From Anaerolineae bacterium (GTDB taxonomy: Bacteria; Chloroflexota; Anaerolineae; B4-G1; SLSP01): DNA of 21,871 nucleotides. Shown in pieces: positions 13,460 through 21,871 of the stretch. A program made the translations under genes and the position numbers. The notes under the pieces are model-generated. The model was not told the DNA's origin. It worked only from the letters and a program-made list of their open reading frames with translations, and made no database searches. The stretch's first letter is position 1, and the number at the start of each line of letters is the position of its first letter. The DNA lies in assembly GCA_018055515.1 (NCBI GenBank), contig JAGPHL010000018.1, positions 1 to 21,871 of the forward strand, given 5' to 3'.

Positions 13460-16400
13460 ATGGGGCTTGAGTTCGCCTGGTGGGTCACGCCGGGAAAATT
13501 CACTCTCGTCTTTCCCCACAAGCTGCCAGGGATTGCGCTGGCCAGCCTGTACACGCTGCTGAGTCTCTGGCTGATCTACAAACGGCGCGCCGATTTTCAC
13601 CGCTCCAAAACGCGCCCCTGGCTCCTTGGGTTGGGATTGTTGGGCCTCGGCGCCATGGCCGGCGTCGGGGTGCTTGCCGCCGACCTGCACGATTTCATCC
13701 CCACGGCGCCACTCACGCAACTGGCCTACCCTCCCGCCGTCTCCCTCGTGGCCCTGAGCGGCGTCGCCGCCATCGCGATCTGGTGGGGTCCCGGGCCAGG
13801 CCTCGTCGCGGGATGGGTCCTGGGACTGCTCCAGGCGCGTTTTACGCTCCTCTCTTTCAACGACATCTTCGCCTACGCCGCGTGGGGATTGTGCACCGGC
13901 GCGATCATCCATCATCCCTATGTAGGCCCCTTCTTCCAACGCATCCGCCTGCCCGTCATCGCCACCACGGCCGGCAGTGTGACGCTCTTGCTCCTGTTGA
14001 GCCTGAACCGGGTCGTAGAGGCCATTCCCCCGCTGGGATTGGATACCCTGGAGCATCTGCTCGGCCCTATCAACACCGGCGGGGAATTGTGGCTGGTCTG
14101 TGGACTGGCGGTCGGGCTCGTCTTCACCCTCCTTTGGGCGGTCGCGCCGCAGCTGCGGCCCCGCTGGCGCGCCGATACCATCCCCCTGACGCGGCGCTCC
14201 CTGCGGGCCCGGTTCCTCGCCGCGCTCCTGCCCCTCATCCTGGGCAGCGTCTTCCTTTCCGTGTTCATGGTGACCAATCGCGCGATGCAGCTGGCGCGCG
14301 AACAGGCGCTCGATGAGCTGGACCGCACTGCCGCTATCGCCGGTGACAACATCGCCCACTTCGGCGTCTCCGGACGCAACCTGCTGGAGAAATTCGCGGC
14401 CAATCCTCTCATGCTCGACCCGCAAATGCAACAAAGCCTCCTCGAAGCCGACCGCCAGCTGGTCCCCTTCTTCCAGGAATTGCTGCTCGTGGATGCCCAG
14501 GGCCAGGTCATTGCCATCGCTCCACAAGATGCCGGGGATCGGCAACTCACCCCCGAAGAAATCCCGGTAGTGAATCAAGCCCTGCAATTCGAGATGGCCG
14601 AACCGGCGCGGGTGACCAGGCTGCCCTCCGGCAAAGTGCGCATGACCTTCGTCCAACCCCTCTTGAGTGAAGGAAACGGGGCCGTCCCCGGCGCGCTGCT
14701 CGGTCGCGTCGAACTCAACACCAACCCCGAAATGAAGCGCGTCCTGGCGGGATTACAGGCCACCCGTGGCGTTGGCCAGGGGTTTGTGACGGACGACCGG
14801 GGCCTGATCGTCCTGCACCCGCAACCGGAAGCCATTCTCCGGCCATGGAGCATCAACCCCAACGTCCCGACATGGGAGGTCGGCGCCGGCACGGCCTATC
14901 GGGATTTCTCACCCGGCACCGGCGAGGCCACGCTCTACTACACGCGACACATCGCCGGCACGCCCTTCACCGTCGTGATGCAGCTGCCGTATGCGGTCGT
15001 GTTCGAGATGTCCAGCTCCATTTTCCGACCGTTGCTCCTGGTGCAGCTGCCCGTCGGGGTGCTGTTGCTGATCCTGGTGCCGTTCCTGGTAGCGCGGATC
15101 ACACAGCCCCTGCACACCCTGGCCGTCGCCACCGATCAAATCGCCGAGGGGAATCTGGAAACCCCCGTCCACATCGTCGGCGAGGACGAGGTGGCGCAGC
15201 TCGGCTCGGCCTTTGAGGAAATGCGGCTACGCCTGAAGGATCGCATCAACGATCTCTCGCTGCTGGTGCAGATTTCCCAATCGGTCTCGGCCACGCTCAC
15301 CCTGGACCAGGGAGTGCCGTTGATCCTCGACGGCGTCCTCGAGGAAACCGGCGCCGCCGTGGCCCATCTCATCGTGCTGGAGAATGAAGAGCGATCACGT
15401 GTCTTCAGCGCCGGCCTGAGCGACCCCGTCTTTCAGGGGCTGGATCGAGCCCTGGTAGCGATTGTCTCCCGGCGGCGCGACCCCTTCATCGAACAAGACG
15501 TGCGCGACACGAGCGAGGTGACCCTCGCCGGCAGCGCGTTGCGCAGCATCGCCGCGTTCCCCGTGCGGCTGCAGAACCGTCTGGTGGCCGTCCTGTGGAT
15601 CGGCGCCCTGAGCCCCCAGGCTTTCGACGAGGGCCGGGTCCAATTCCTCAACACCCTGGCAAACCAGGCCGCGGTGCTCGTGGAAAACATCCGCCTCTTT
15701 GAGGCCACCGAAGACGGCCGGCGACGGCTGGCGGCCATTCTGGCAAGCACGACCGACGCCATCATTGTCATTGATCACGCCCGCCGCCTGGCGCTGGCTA
15801 ACCCGGCGGCGCAGACCCTGCTCAATCTCGACGAGACTACCTACGGGCGACCGATCCAGGCGCTGAATCTTCCCGTCCCCCTGGTCGAGGCCGTGATCCG
15901 GCTGGAAGAGGAACTTCCCCCCACACCCTCGGCTGTGGAATTCTCCCTGGCGGACCGCCGCACCTTTTACACCAGCATCGCGCCGATCAAGGATCTGCCG
16001 ACGACCCGGGCCCGTTCTGACGCGGAGAGACCGCCTGCCGGATGGGTGGCCGTGATGCGCGACGTGACCCACTTCAAAGAGCTCGACGAGATGAAGACAG
16101 ATTTCGTCTCCACGGTCTCGCACGACTTGCGCGCCCCCCTCACCTTCATGCGCGGCTACGTGACCATGCTCACGATGGTAGGCGAGCTCAACGACAAGCA
16201 GCAGGAATATCAGGGCCGCATTCTGGAAGGCATCGAACAGATGAGCGCCTTGATTGACGATCTGCTCAACCTGCGACGCGTCGAAGCGGGGTTGGGGATT
16301 CGCCAGGAGCCCTGCCGGCTGGGGCTGGTGCTGCTCGAAGCCGTTGACACCATGCGCGCCCGCGCCCGCGCCAAAGGCGTGACGCTCAAACTGGAACCGC

Positions 16401-16888
16401 CCCGGCCCATCACCTCCGAAGCGCTGGCAGAGAAAGGGCGGGAACTGCTCGAGGAAGTCCTGCCTGAGCCAGGAGCAAGCATGTCGCTCGCCCAGCGCGC
16501 TTCTGCCACCGTCCTCGGAGACCGCACGCTGCTGCGCCAGGCCATCGCGAACCTGGTGGACAATGCCGTCAAATACACCCCGGCGGGCGGATCGGTTACC
16601 GTCGGCATGGATTTGAGCGAGAGTGTGGCAATCGTCCGCGTCAGCGACACCGGCATCGGCATCACGCCGGAAAATCAAGTGCGCCTGTTCGAGAAGTTCT
16701 ACCGCATCAAACGCCGCGAGACGACCGACATTGCCGGCACCGGCCTGGGATTGGCGCTGGTGAAGTCCATTGTGGAACACCATCACGGGCGTGTCTGGCT
16801 GGAAAGCGAGCTGAACAAGGGCTCGACGTTCTACATCGCGCTGCCGTTGTACACTCTCCCCGCTACAAGCGAGGAACACCCCACCTGA
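13460..16888 (+). CDS. Large multidomain membrane sensor histidine kinase
   Basis: The 1142-residue protein starts at an ATG with AAAGG 8 bases upstream. About six hydrophobic helices fill residues 20-230. A further helix (about 250-270) leads into a Cache-like extracellular domain (about 275-520). Then come a membrane helix (525-547), HAMP (548-600), GAF (600-748) and PAS (757-875). The HisKA dimerisation domain has phosphoacceptor His888 in VSTVSHDLRAPLTFMRGY. The HATPase domain is complete: N box NLVDNAVKY (Asn1031, Asn1035), G1 DTGIGI (Asp1063), FEKFYR and GTGLGLAL (about 1093). About 30 extra, mostly charged residues are inserted at 983-1015, before the N box. It lacks a fused receiver. 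The nearest regulator, upstream, cannot accept phosphate, so the true partner is probably elsewhere. Confidence 0.95.
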   Translation: MGLEFAWWVTPGKFTLVFPHKLPGIALASLYTLLSLWLIYKRRADFHRSKTRPWLLGLGLLGLGAMAGVGVLAADLHDFIPTAPLTQLAYPPAVSLVALSGVAAIAIWWGPGPGLVAGWVLGLLQARFTLLSFNDIFAYAAWGLCTGAIIHHPYVGPFFQRIRLPVIATTAGSVTLLLLLSLNRVVEAIPPLGLDTLEHLLGPINTGGELWLVCGLAVGLVFTLLWAVAPQLRPRWRADTIPLTRRSLRARFLAALLPLILGSVFLSVFMVTNRAMQLAREQALDELDRTAAIAGDNIAHFGVSGRNLLEKFAANPLMLDPQMQQSLLEADRQLVPFFQELLLVDAQGQVIAIAPQDAGDRQLTPEEIPVVNQALQFEMAEPARVTRLPSGKVRMTFVQPLLSEGNGAVPGALLGRVELNTNPEMKRVLAGLQATRGVGQGFVTDDRGLIVLHPQPEAILRPWSINPNVPTWEVGAGTAYRDFSPGTGEATLYYTRHIAGTPFTVVMQLPYAVVFEMSSSIFRPLLLVQLPVGVLLLILVPFLVARITQPLHTLAVATDQIAEGNLETPVHIVGEDEVAQLGSAFEEMRLRLKDRINDLSLLVQISQSVSATLTLDQGVPLILDGVLEETGAAVAHLIVLENEERSRVFSAGLSDPVFQGLDRALVAIVSRRRDPFIEQDVRDTSEVTLAGSALRSIAAFPVRLQNRLVAVLWIGALSPQAFDEGRVQFLNTLANQAAVLVENIRLFEATEDGRRRLAAILASTTDAIIVIDHARRLALANPAAQTLLNLDETTYGRPIQALNLPVPLVEAVIRLEEELPPTPSAVEFSLADRRTFYTSIAPIKDLPTTRARSDAERPPAGWVAVMRDVTHFKELDEMKTDFVSTVSHDLRAPLTFMRGYVTMLTMVGELNDKQQEYQGRILEGIEQMSALIDDLLNLRRVEAGLGIRQEPCRLGLVLLEAVDTMRARARAKGVTLKLEPPRPITSEALAEKGRELLEEVLPEPGASMSLAQRASATVLGDRTLLRQAIANLVDNAVKYTPAGGSVTVGMDLSESVAIVRVSDTGIGITPENQVRLFEKFYRIKRRETTDIAGTGLGLALVKSIVEHHHGRVWLESELNKGSTFYIALPLYTLPATSEEHPT

Positions 16889-16916
16889 CCGCCTTGCGCG
16901 GGGAAAGGATGCGATA

Positions 16917-18188
16917 ATGCTTGAGAATATCCCGTTAAACGCGACCGAGATTCAGGAATTGGTGGAGCGCTTCCTCCGTTACGTGCGCTATGACACCCAA
17001 AGCAACGAAGCCTCATCCACGGTTCCCAGCACGCCGGGGCAACGCCGTCTGCTCGGCGTGCTCGCCGACGAGCTGCGCGAGCTGGGCGCGGCGGAAGTGG
17101 TCCTCAGCGATTACAGCTGCGTTTTTGCGACGATTCCGGCGACGGAGGACGTCGCCGCGCCGACGGTGGCCTTTCTCGCTCACGTGGACACGGCGGCAGA
17201 CTTCAGCGGCGCGAACGTGAAGCCGCTCCTCCACCGGAACTACGACGGGCGTCCCATCATTCTCCCCGACGACCCAACGCAGGTCCTGCGACCGGAGGAA
17301 AGTCCGCAGCTGGCAGGCAAAATTGGGGAAGACCTCATCACAGCAAGCGGGACGACCTTGCTGGGAGCGGATGACAAAGCGGGCGTCGCCATCCTCATGA
17401 CGCTGGCGGCGAAGCTGCTGCGCCATCCCGAAATCCCGCACGGCCCCCTCCGCATCTGCTTCACGCCCGATGAGGAAATCGGACGCGGCGTCGAGCACCT
17501 CACGCCGGAAGACCTCCGCGCCGACGTCGCTTACACCCTCGATGGCGGGGAGGCGGGCGAGATCACCTACGAGACTTTCTCCGCCGACAAGGCCATCGTG
17601 ACGATTACCGGCGTCGCCGTCCATCCGGGCGTCGCCAAAGGGAAACTGGTCAACGCCCTGCGGCTGGCGGGGCGCTTCCTCAACGCGCTGCCGGCGGAGC
17701 TCAGCCCCGAGACAACCGAGGGGCGGGAGGGCTACATTCATCCCTACCGGATTCAGGGCACCGCCGCCGAGGTGACCCTGGGGTTCACGCTGCGGGATTT
17801 TGAGCTGGAACAGCTGCAAGCGCATGGGGAGCGCCTGCGCGAGATCGCCCAAACGCTAGAGGCCGAGGAGCCCCGCGCGCGCATCACGTGCGTGATCACG
17901 CCGCAGTACCGGAACATGCGCTATGGCCTGGAGAAGGACATGCGCCCCGTGGAACTGGCGTTGGAAGCGCTGCGTCCCCTGGGGATCGCGCCGTTGATCC
18001 GTCCCATACGCGGCGGCACCGACGGCGCGGGGCTGACCGCCAAAGGCGTGCCGACCCCCAATCTCTTCACGGGGATGTTCAACAGCCACGGGCCGCTGGA
18101 ATGGATCAGCGTGCAGGACATGGCGAGGTCCGTGCAGTTGTGCCTCAACCTGGCGCGTCTGTGGGCGCGACCCCGCGAGACGTCCTAG
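16917..18188 (+). CDS. pepT: Peptidase T (tripeptide aminopeptidase)
   Basis: The 423-residue M20B enzyme removes N-terminal residues from tripeptides in the cytoplasm. Conserved zinc ligands and catalytic residues lie in FLAHVDTA (His89, Asp91), TTLLGADDKAG (Asp152), FTPDEEIGRG (Glu186, Glu187) and YTLDGGE (Asp209). IRGGTDGAGLTAKGVPTPNL and the His of MFNSHGPLEW complete the set. Length is typical. AAAGGA lies 7 bases before the ATG. It begins 28 bp after the kinase stop and is probably cotranscribed with it, an unusual pairing with no obvious functional link. Confidence 0.95.
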   Translation: MLENIPLNATEIQELVERFLRYVRYDTQSNEASSTVPSTPGQRRLLGVLADELRELGAAEVVLSDYSCVFATIPATEDVAAPTVAFLAHVDTAADFSGANVKPLLHRNYDGRPIILPDDPTQVLRPEESPQLAGKIGEDLITASGTTLLGADDKAGVAILMTLAAKLLRHPEIPHGPLRICFTPDEEIGRGVEHLTPEDLRADVAYTLDGGEAGEITYETFSADKAIVTITGVAVHPGVAKGKLVNALRLAGRFLNALPAELSPETTEGREGYIHPYRIQGTAAEVTLGFTLRDFELEQLQAHGERLREIAQTLEAEEPRARITCVITPQYRNMRYGLEKDMRPVELALEALRPLGIAPLIRPIRGGTDGAGLTAKGVPTPNLFTGMFNSHGPLEWISVQDMARSVQLCLNLARLWARPRETS

Positions 18189-18191
18189 ACG

Positions 18192-18207
18192 CGCCGGCGC
18201 CCCGGCG
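18192..18207. terminator. GC-rich hairpin between convergent genes
   Basis: CGCCGG (18192-18197) and CCGGCG (18202-18207) form a 6-bp stem with a 4-base loop in the 22-bp gap between the pepT stop and the stop of the convergent metallopeptidase gene. It could act on both strands. It has no T tract, so its terminator role is uncertain. Confidence 0.4.
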
Positions 18208-18210
18208 GGA

Positions 18211-19473
18211 TCAGCCCGGCAACGCCGGACGGGAGCCGCGACGGTGGAAACACGCCAGGATCCCCGGCAACATCAAAGCGCCCGCCAGCACCAGCCACGG
18301 CGCCAGATCGCGCACGGCCAGACGCATGGCCACCCAGCGTTGTGCGCCATCGGTCGTCGTGCGCCCTCCCTGAGCCAGCCAGGCGCGCCATTGCCGTTCA
18401 AAAGTCGGCAGGCCGATCCCCAGCGCGTGCTGCATTCCAGCGGAACACTCGCGCCCATCGGCGTAGGCCTGCACCAGCGCGTGGATGCCTGACCAGCCAT
18501 AGACCCCCTGGAGATAGCTCACCGCGCTGTAGCTCTGCGCGTAGGCGAGCCGCAATCGCTCCGTGTCGAGCGCGTAGAAAGGCTCACACAGATCCGCCAA
18601 GGGCAGCAGCCGCCCTTCCTCCTGCGCCTGCTGCAACGTCGCCATGCGGTTGGCATCCGCCCCCTGCTCAAAGACCGAGGCCAGCCCCTCGCTCAACCAG
18701 ATGGGCAGAGCGGCGTAGCCGGCATCCCCCAGCTGCCGATAGAGCAGTTGATGGGTGAGTTCATGGGGGAGATCCGCCTGCAGCTGCGCGGAAGCGCCCT
18801 CCGTGGGGGAAATCGCCAACAAGACCACGCCGACTTCCGGCAGCGTCATCCCCGCCAGCCACTCGTTGCCGGTGAGCCGCAGCGCCGCCTGCAAATCCGC
18901 CGTCGAAGGGTAGATGTAGAACAGAACGTCGCCGGGATCCGCGATGCGCAGCTGCGCGGTGATCTTCTGCGTGGCCTCGCGCGCTACATCCAGCGCTTCG
19001 ACCATCTGCTCCGGCGTCCCCGCCACCCAGCGGACCGTAAAAGGCCCCTCGTGCAGCTCCTGCCAGACGAAACGATTGTCCTCGTACAAGAAGGAAACCG
19101 ACTCAGTCTGATGGGTGTTTCCGTCGGCGTCGGTGAAGGTCCACCAATAGGTCAGCTCGGCGAAAGGCGGGAACGGTTTGAGGCGCAAATCTCGCTCGAC
19201 GACCGCTTGTTCCTCGCCGAGCGTCGGGACGATGATCTCCGTATCCGCCAGGCCGGGGCGGGGGACGCGCAGGAAGAAACGCGCCTCGGTGATGGCCAGG
19301 CCGGGAGGCAGCGTCGCCGTGAAGCGAGCGCTCTGCCCATAGGTGTACTCGTGCGCGAGCGCCACTTCCCCCTGCGCCAGCGTTCGCACCGGCAACAGCA
19401 ACAACCATCCGCCCACGCTCAGGAGCAGCGCCAGCCGGCGCAACCTTGAGCGTAGGGGGCTTGCCTCAGTCAT
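18211..19473 (-). CDS. Exported HExxH metallopeptidase (peptidase MA-like), membrane-anchored
   Basis: The 420-residue protein has a signal peptide (about 1-34, ending LAQG), a beta-rich N-terminal part (36-135), a gluzincin-type domain and a C-terminal membrane helix (about 389-408) followed by a basic tail. The zinc site is LPHELTHQLLYRQLG (His237, Glu238, His241), with the third ligand Glu262 in LPIWLSEGLASVFEQ, as in the peptidase MA family. The catalytic domain should lie outside the cytoplasmic membrane; its substrate is unknown. The start overlaps the stop of the HEAT-repeat gene by ATGA, so translation is probably coupled. The site-2 protease two genes upstream suggests a shared role in envelope proteolysis (inference). 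Confidence 0.85.
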   Translation of the reverse strand: MTEASPLRSRLRRLALLLSVGGWLLLLPVRTLAQGEVALAHEYTYGQSARFTATLPPGLAITEARFFLRVPRPGLADTEIIVPTLGEEQAVVERDLRLKPFPPFAELTYWWTFTDADGNTHQTESVSFLYEDNRFVWQELHEGPFTVRWVAGTPEQMVEALDVAREATQKITAQLRIADPGDVLFYIYPSTADLQAALRLTGNEWLAGMTLPEVGVVLLAISPTEGASAQLQADLPHELTHQLLYRQLGDAGYAALPIWLSEGLASVFEQGADANRMATLQQAQEEGRLLPLADLCEPFYALDTERLRLAYAQSYSAVSYLQGVYGWSGIHALVQAYADGRECSAGMQHALGIGLPTFERQWRAWLAQGGRTTTDGAQRWVAMRLAVRDLAPWLVLAGALMLPGILACFHRRGSRPALPG

Positions 19474-20624
19474 AGGGCATCCTCGTCTTCGTACTCGTCT
19501 TCGTCGCCGTACTCGTCGTCGAAGTCGTCCTCGTCCTCAAACTCGTCCGCATCCTCAAACTCATCCTCATCGCCTTCATCGTCCTCATCTTCGTCACCCG
19601 CGAAATCCTCCGCCGTCGGCTGCTGCGAACGGAAATCCCAGGGCAGGTCGCTTTCGGTGATGAGGTCCTCCGGCGGACCGAAGAAGGTGTCCAGAGAGCC
19701 GTGCATGAATTCCAGTTCCTGGAGGGCCTCGTCCGCCGCAAAGCGCAGCGTCTCACTCTCGGCCTCGAGATAGCGCTCCAGGGTGAGACGCGCCAGGTCG
19801 CCGCCAATCTGCCCCAAGGCCCACAACGCCGCCTCCTGCACCTCGAGATCCACATCATCCGCCAGCTCGACGAGCTCGGGGACGGCGTCCCGCGTCGCGA
19901 GCTCGCCGCACGCGCGCGCGGCCTCGTAGCGCATCGCCGGGCTGGGATGATGGAGCTGCCGCATCACCATTTCCCGCCAGCGCAGATCGGCGCTCCGGCC
20001 CATGGCGAAGACGGCGCTGATCTGCATGGCCTCTGCCGGATGGCGGTACGCCGCCTGAATGAGAGTCGGCAGCTCGGCCACACCGGCGTAGGCCAGCGAT
20101 TCCAGCGCCCGCCGCCGTACCTCCAGGTTTTCGAGCGGGTTCTGATGGATCAAGGACAGGACCTGGCAGAGCTGGCGGAAAGACTGTGGCGGGAGCTTCC
20201 GCGTCTCGCCCAACAGGACGAAATGCGCCAGACATTGGATGACCGCGACGCGAACCTCGGGGAGGGGTTCGTCGAGCAGCAGCCGCAGCAAGTCGGGCAG
20301 GAGCAGCACGTCGTCGTCTTCCCACAGTCCTTCGACGCCGGCAATGCGCACGTCAGGGTCCTCGTCGCGCAGCGCCAACCGGAAAATGGCGTTGAAGTCC
20401 ATCTCGAAATCATCTTCCGCCAGCTGCGCCAACGTCTGCAACATCCGCCGCCGCTCCGCGCGCTGCACCCCAGGCCAGGCACGCTCAAAGCGCCGCAGCT
20501 CCTCAGCATCGAGGCCGGAAAGGCGCGGCAGGTCCACGGCCCGAGGGGCCACGTGTTCCTGTTCCAAAGCCCGCCAGAGGGCTTCCATGCTTTTAGCGCT
20601 TTTCACACTTCGTGATGTGGCCAT
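19470..20624 (-). CDS. HEAT-repeat protein with a long acidic tail
   Basis: The 384-residue protein has about seven helical HEAT/armadillo-type repeats (about 60-310). Examples are DEDPDVRIAGVEGLWEDDDV, LPEVRVAVIQCLAHFVLLG, LEVRRRALESLAYAGVAE, SPAMRYEAARACGELATRDA and DLEVQEAALWALGQIGGD. Residues from about 342 to the end are nearly all Asp, Glu, Phe and Tyr. There is no signal peptide, so it is cytoplasmic. HEAT repeats bind proteins, so a scaffold or regulator of the flanking proteases is plausible; no enzyme motif was seen. The ATG at 20624 has GAAGG 8 bases upstream and lies 21 bp after the site-2 protease stop. Confidence 0.85.
   Translation of the reverse strand: MATSRSVKSAKSMEALWRALEQEHVAPRAVDLPRLSGLDAEELRRFERAWPGVQRAERRRMLQTLAQLAEDDFEMDFNAIFRLALRDEDPDVRIAGVEGLWEDDDVLLLPDLLRLLLDEPLPEVRVAVIQCLAHFVLLGETRKLPPQSFRQLCQVLSLIHQNPLENLEVRRRALESLAYAGVAELPTLIQAAYRHPAEAMQISAVFAMGRSADLRWREMVMRQLHHPSPAMRYEAARACGELATRDAVPELVELADDVDLEVQEAALWALGQIGGDLARLTLERYLEAESETLRFAADEALQELEFMHGSLDTFFGPPEDLITESDLPWDFRSQQPTAEDFAGDEDEDDEGDEDEFEDADEFEDEDDFDDEYGDEDEYEDEDAL
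19474..19603 (-). repeat. Low-complexity coding repeat for the acidic tail
   Basis: The 3' end of the HEAT gene is made of GAC/GAG/GAT/GAA codons interspersed with TTT, TTC and TAC, written on the plus strand as tcgtc/tcctc runs. This gives an imperfect 6-9 bp repetitive DNA tract of about 130 bp. It can expand or contract by slippage, so tail length may vary between strains. Confidence 0.6.
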
Positions 20625-20645
20625 CGCTCTCGCCTTCGACAGTTT

Positions 20646-21815
20646 TCAGGGAGTGAGCAGACTCACCGGATAGAGAATATCCAGCACGGTGACCGCCGCA
20701 AAGATCAGCAACAGCAGCAGCAGCGCCACGTAATTAAGGCGCGCTTGCAGCGCGGGCGTCATGGCTTTGCCCGAAATCATTTCCACCAGGGTGAATAAAA
20801 TGTAGCCGCCGTCAAGCGCGGGGACCGGCAACAGGTTAAAGATGCCCAGGCTCAGGCTCACGCTCATCACCAGGCTGAGGATGGGAAGCAACGTGCCGGC
20901 GTCGGCGCTCATCTGGAGCGTCTCATAGCTCAGCCGGCTGATGTTGACGATGCCAATGGGGCGCGCCGTCGCCCAGGGCAACACGCCGCTGATGAGGTCC
21001 GCCGGCAGCCGGATCAATTGTTTCACGCTTTCCCAGAAAAGCCCGCTACCTCTGGCTACCGCTTGCGAGAAGGGGATCTTCTCGTAATGCTGCGCCACCA
21101 CCTGTCCCTGCAATGCAACGCCCATCGCGCCTTCGCCCTCCGGCGGATTGGCCCGTGGCGTCAAACGCACTTCTACTTCTGCGCCGTTGCGGCGCACGGT
21201 GAGGGGAATTTCGACCCCCAGATGTTCGGTGGTGAAGTTGACCACGGTATCCATGGTCTCCACCGGCTGCCCGCCGATCGAGACGAGCACATCGCCGGGC
21301 TGAATGCCGGCGAGTTCCGCCGGCGAGTTCGGCGCCACGCCCGTGACGTGCACTTCCATCGCGTCAATGACCGGCAGACCCGGCAGGTAGATGGCGACCG
21401 CCACCACCCAGGCGATGAGAATGTTCATCAGCGGCCCGCTGAGAAAAATGGGCAGACGGCGGGCAGGCGGTTGCGCGTAAAGGCTGTGTTTGCGCGCCTC
21501 TGCTTCATAGGCCTGCTGCTCCGGGGATTGCTCCTCGGGGGTGGACTCCGCCGCTGCCGGCATCGCCGCCTCGCCTTCCATCGCCGCAAAGCCGCCGAGC
21601 GGAAGCCAGTTCAAAGTGAAGTCGGTCTCCTGCCAGCGGAACAGTTTCACAATCCGTGGGGGGAAGCCAATGCCGAATTCGCGCACCCACACGCCCACGG
21701 CCTTGGCCGTGAGCATGTGTCCCAACTCATGCAAGATAATCAAGGGGACGAGGGCCACCAGAAATCCCACAATCATGCCCGCGCCCTGGGTCAGAAAGTC
21801 AACCACTGCCGACAT
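20646..21815 (-). CDS. rseP: Site-2 intramembrane zinc protease (RseP family)
   Basis: The 389-residue protein is a RIP metalloprotease. It has the HELGH zinc motif in the first membrane helix (residues 29-33), a second helix near 126-145, one PDZ domain (about 153-220, VAPNSPAELAGIQPGDVLVSI), and the LDG motif NLLPVPALDGG (327-337, zinc ligand Asp335). The last helix is at about 360-380. Such enzymes cut membrane-bound anti-sigma factors or signal-peptide remnants within the bilayer. An Ala/Glu-rich cytoplasmic insert lies at 80-115. The ATG at 21815 is preferred because AAGGAG lies 6 bases upstream; a TTG at 21830 overlaps that site. It heads an operon with the HEAT protein and the MA-type metallopeptidase. 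No anti-sigma factor is visible in the window. Confidence 0.95.
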   Translation of the reverse strand: MSAVVDFLTQGAGMIVGFLVALVPLIILHELGHMLTAKAVGVWVREFGIGFPPRIVKLFRWQETDFTLNWLPLGGFAAMEGEAAMPAAAESTPEEQSPEQQAYEAEARKHSLYAQPPARRLPIFLSGPLMNILIAWVVAVAIYLPGLPVIDAMEVHVTGVAPNSPAELAGIQPGDVLVSIGGQPVETMDTVVNFTTEHLGVEIPLTVRRNGAEVEVRLTPRANPPEGEGAMGVALQGQVVAQHYEKIPFSQAVARGSGLFWESVKQLIRLPADLISGVLPWATARPIGIVNISRLSYETLQMSADAGTLLPILSLVMSVSLSLGIFNLLPVPALDGGYILFTLVEMISGKAMTPALQARLNYVALLLLLLIFAAVTVLDILYPVSLLTP

Positions 21816-21871
21816 TAGAAACTCCTTCAATTCTTGAGATCTTGAGGTCAGTGAGCGACAATCAGTCAGAC

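Noticed and set aside
15395..16879. 494-codon open frame on the minus strand opposite the kinase
   Set aside because: It is an antisense shadow of the kinase catalytic region, with no ribosome binding site or family motif.

Overview
The window looks like chromosome from a GC-rich, Gram-positive-type or monoderm-like bacterium. My best guess is a member of the Chloroflexota (Anaerolineae-like). This is an inference from protein style: a LysW-like zinc peptide outside a lysine operon, an FecR-like membrane protein, a HEAT protein with an acidic tail, and very large sensor kinases. No marker was searched against a database. No insertion sequence, phage, CRISPR array or tRNA was seen. Base composition is even except in the few short intergenic regions.

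Region 1 (1-7107) reads entirely leftward. From right to left it holds an acylphosphatase, an FecR-like membrane-anchored protein, an AIR-synthase/HypE-like protein and a membrane metallophosphoesterase in one tight operon. Next comes the class A RNase P RNA gene with its own near-consensus promoter. The ribosomal cluster rpsF-ssb-rpsR follows, ending in a membrane-anchored SurA/PpiC-like protein. A truncated small gene, also leftward, sits at the window edge.

Region 2 (7269-12740) reads rightward from a promoter that places transcription start almost on the ATG. It holds a GT4 glycosyltransferase, a polyprenyl-phosphate sugar phosphotransferase (exopolysaccharide initiation), an M20 peptidase, a pseudouridine-5'-phosphate glycosidase and an OmpR/PhoB-type regulator. 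The regulator's receiver domain has lost every phosphorylation residue.

Region 3 (12741-18188) starts with a 228-bp intergenic region. It contains four 11-bp direct repeats abutting a -10 element, the layout of a PHO-box-type activator site. Downstream are a LysW-like zinc-ribbon peptide with an acidic tail, a hairpin terminator, a separate promoter, a 1142-residue multidomain sensor histidine kinase and a PepT-type tripeptidase. The pseudo-receiver regulator, phased repeats, zinc peptide and kinase form the most unusual part of the window.

Region 4 (18211-21815) reads leftward: a site-2 protease (RseP family), an acidic-tailed HEAT-repeat protein and a signal-peptide-bearing HExxH metallopeptidase, coupled by a 21-bp gap and an ATGA overlap. 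This looks like an envelope proteolysis unit and converges on pepT.
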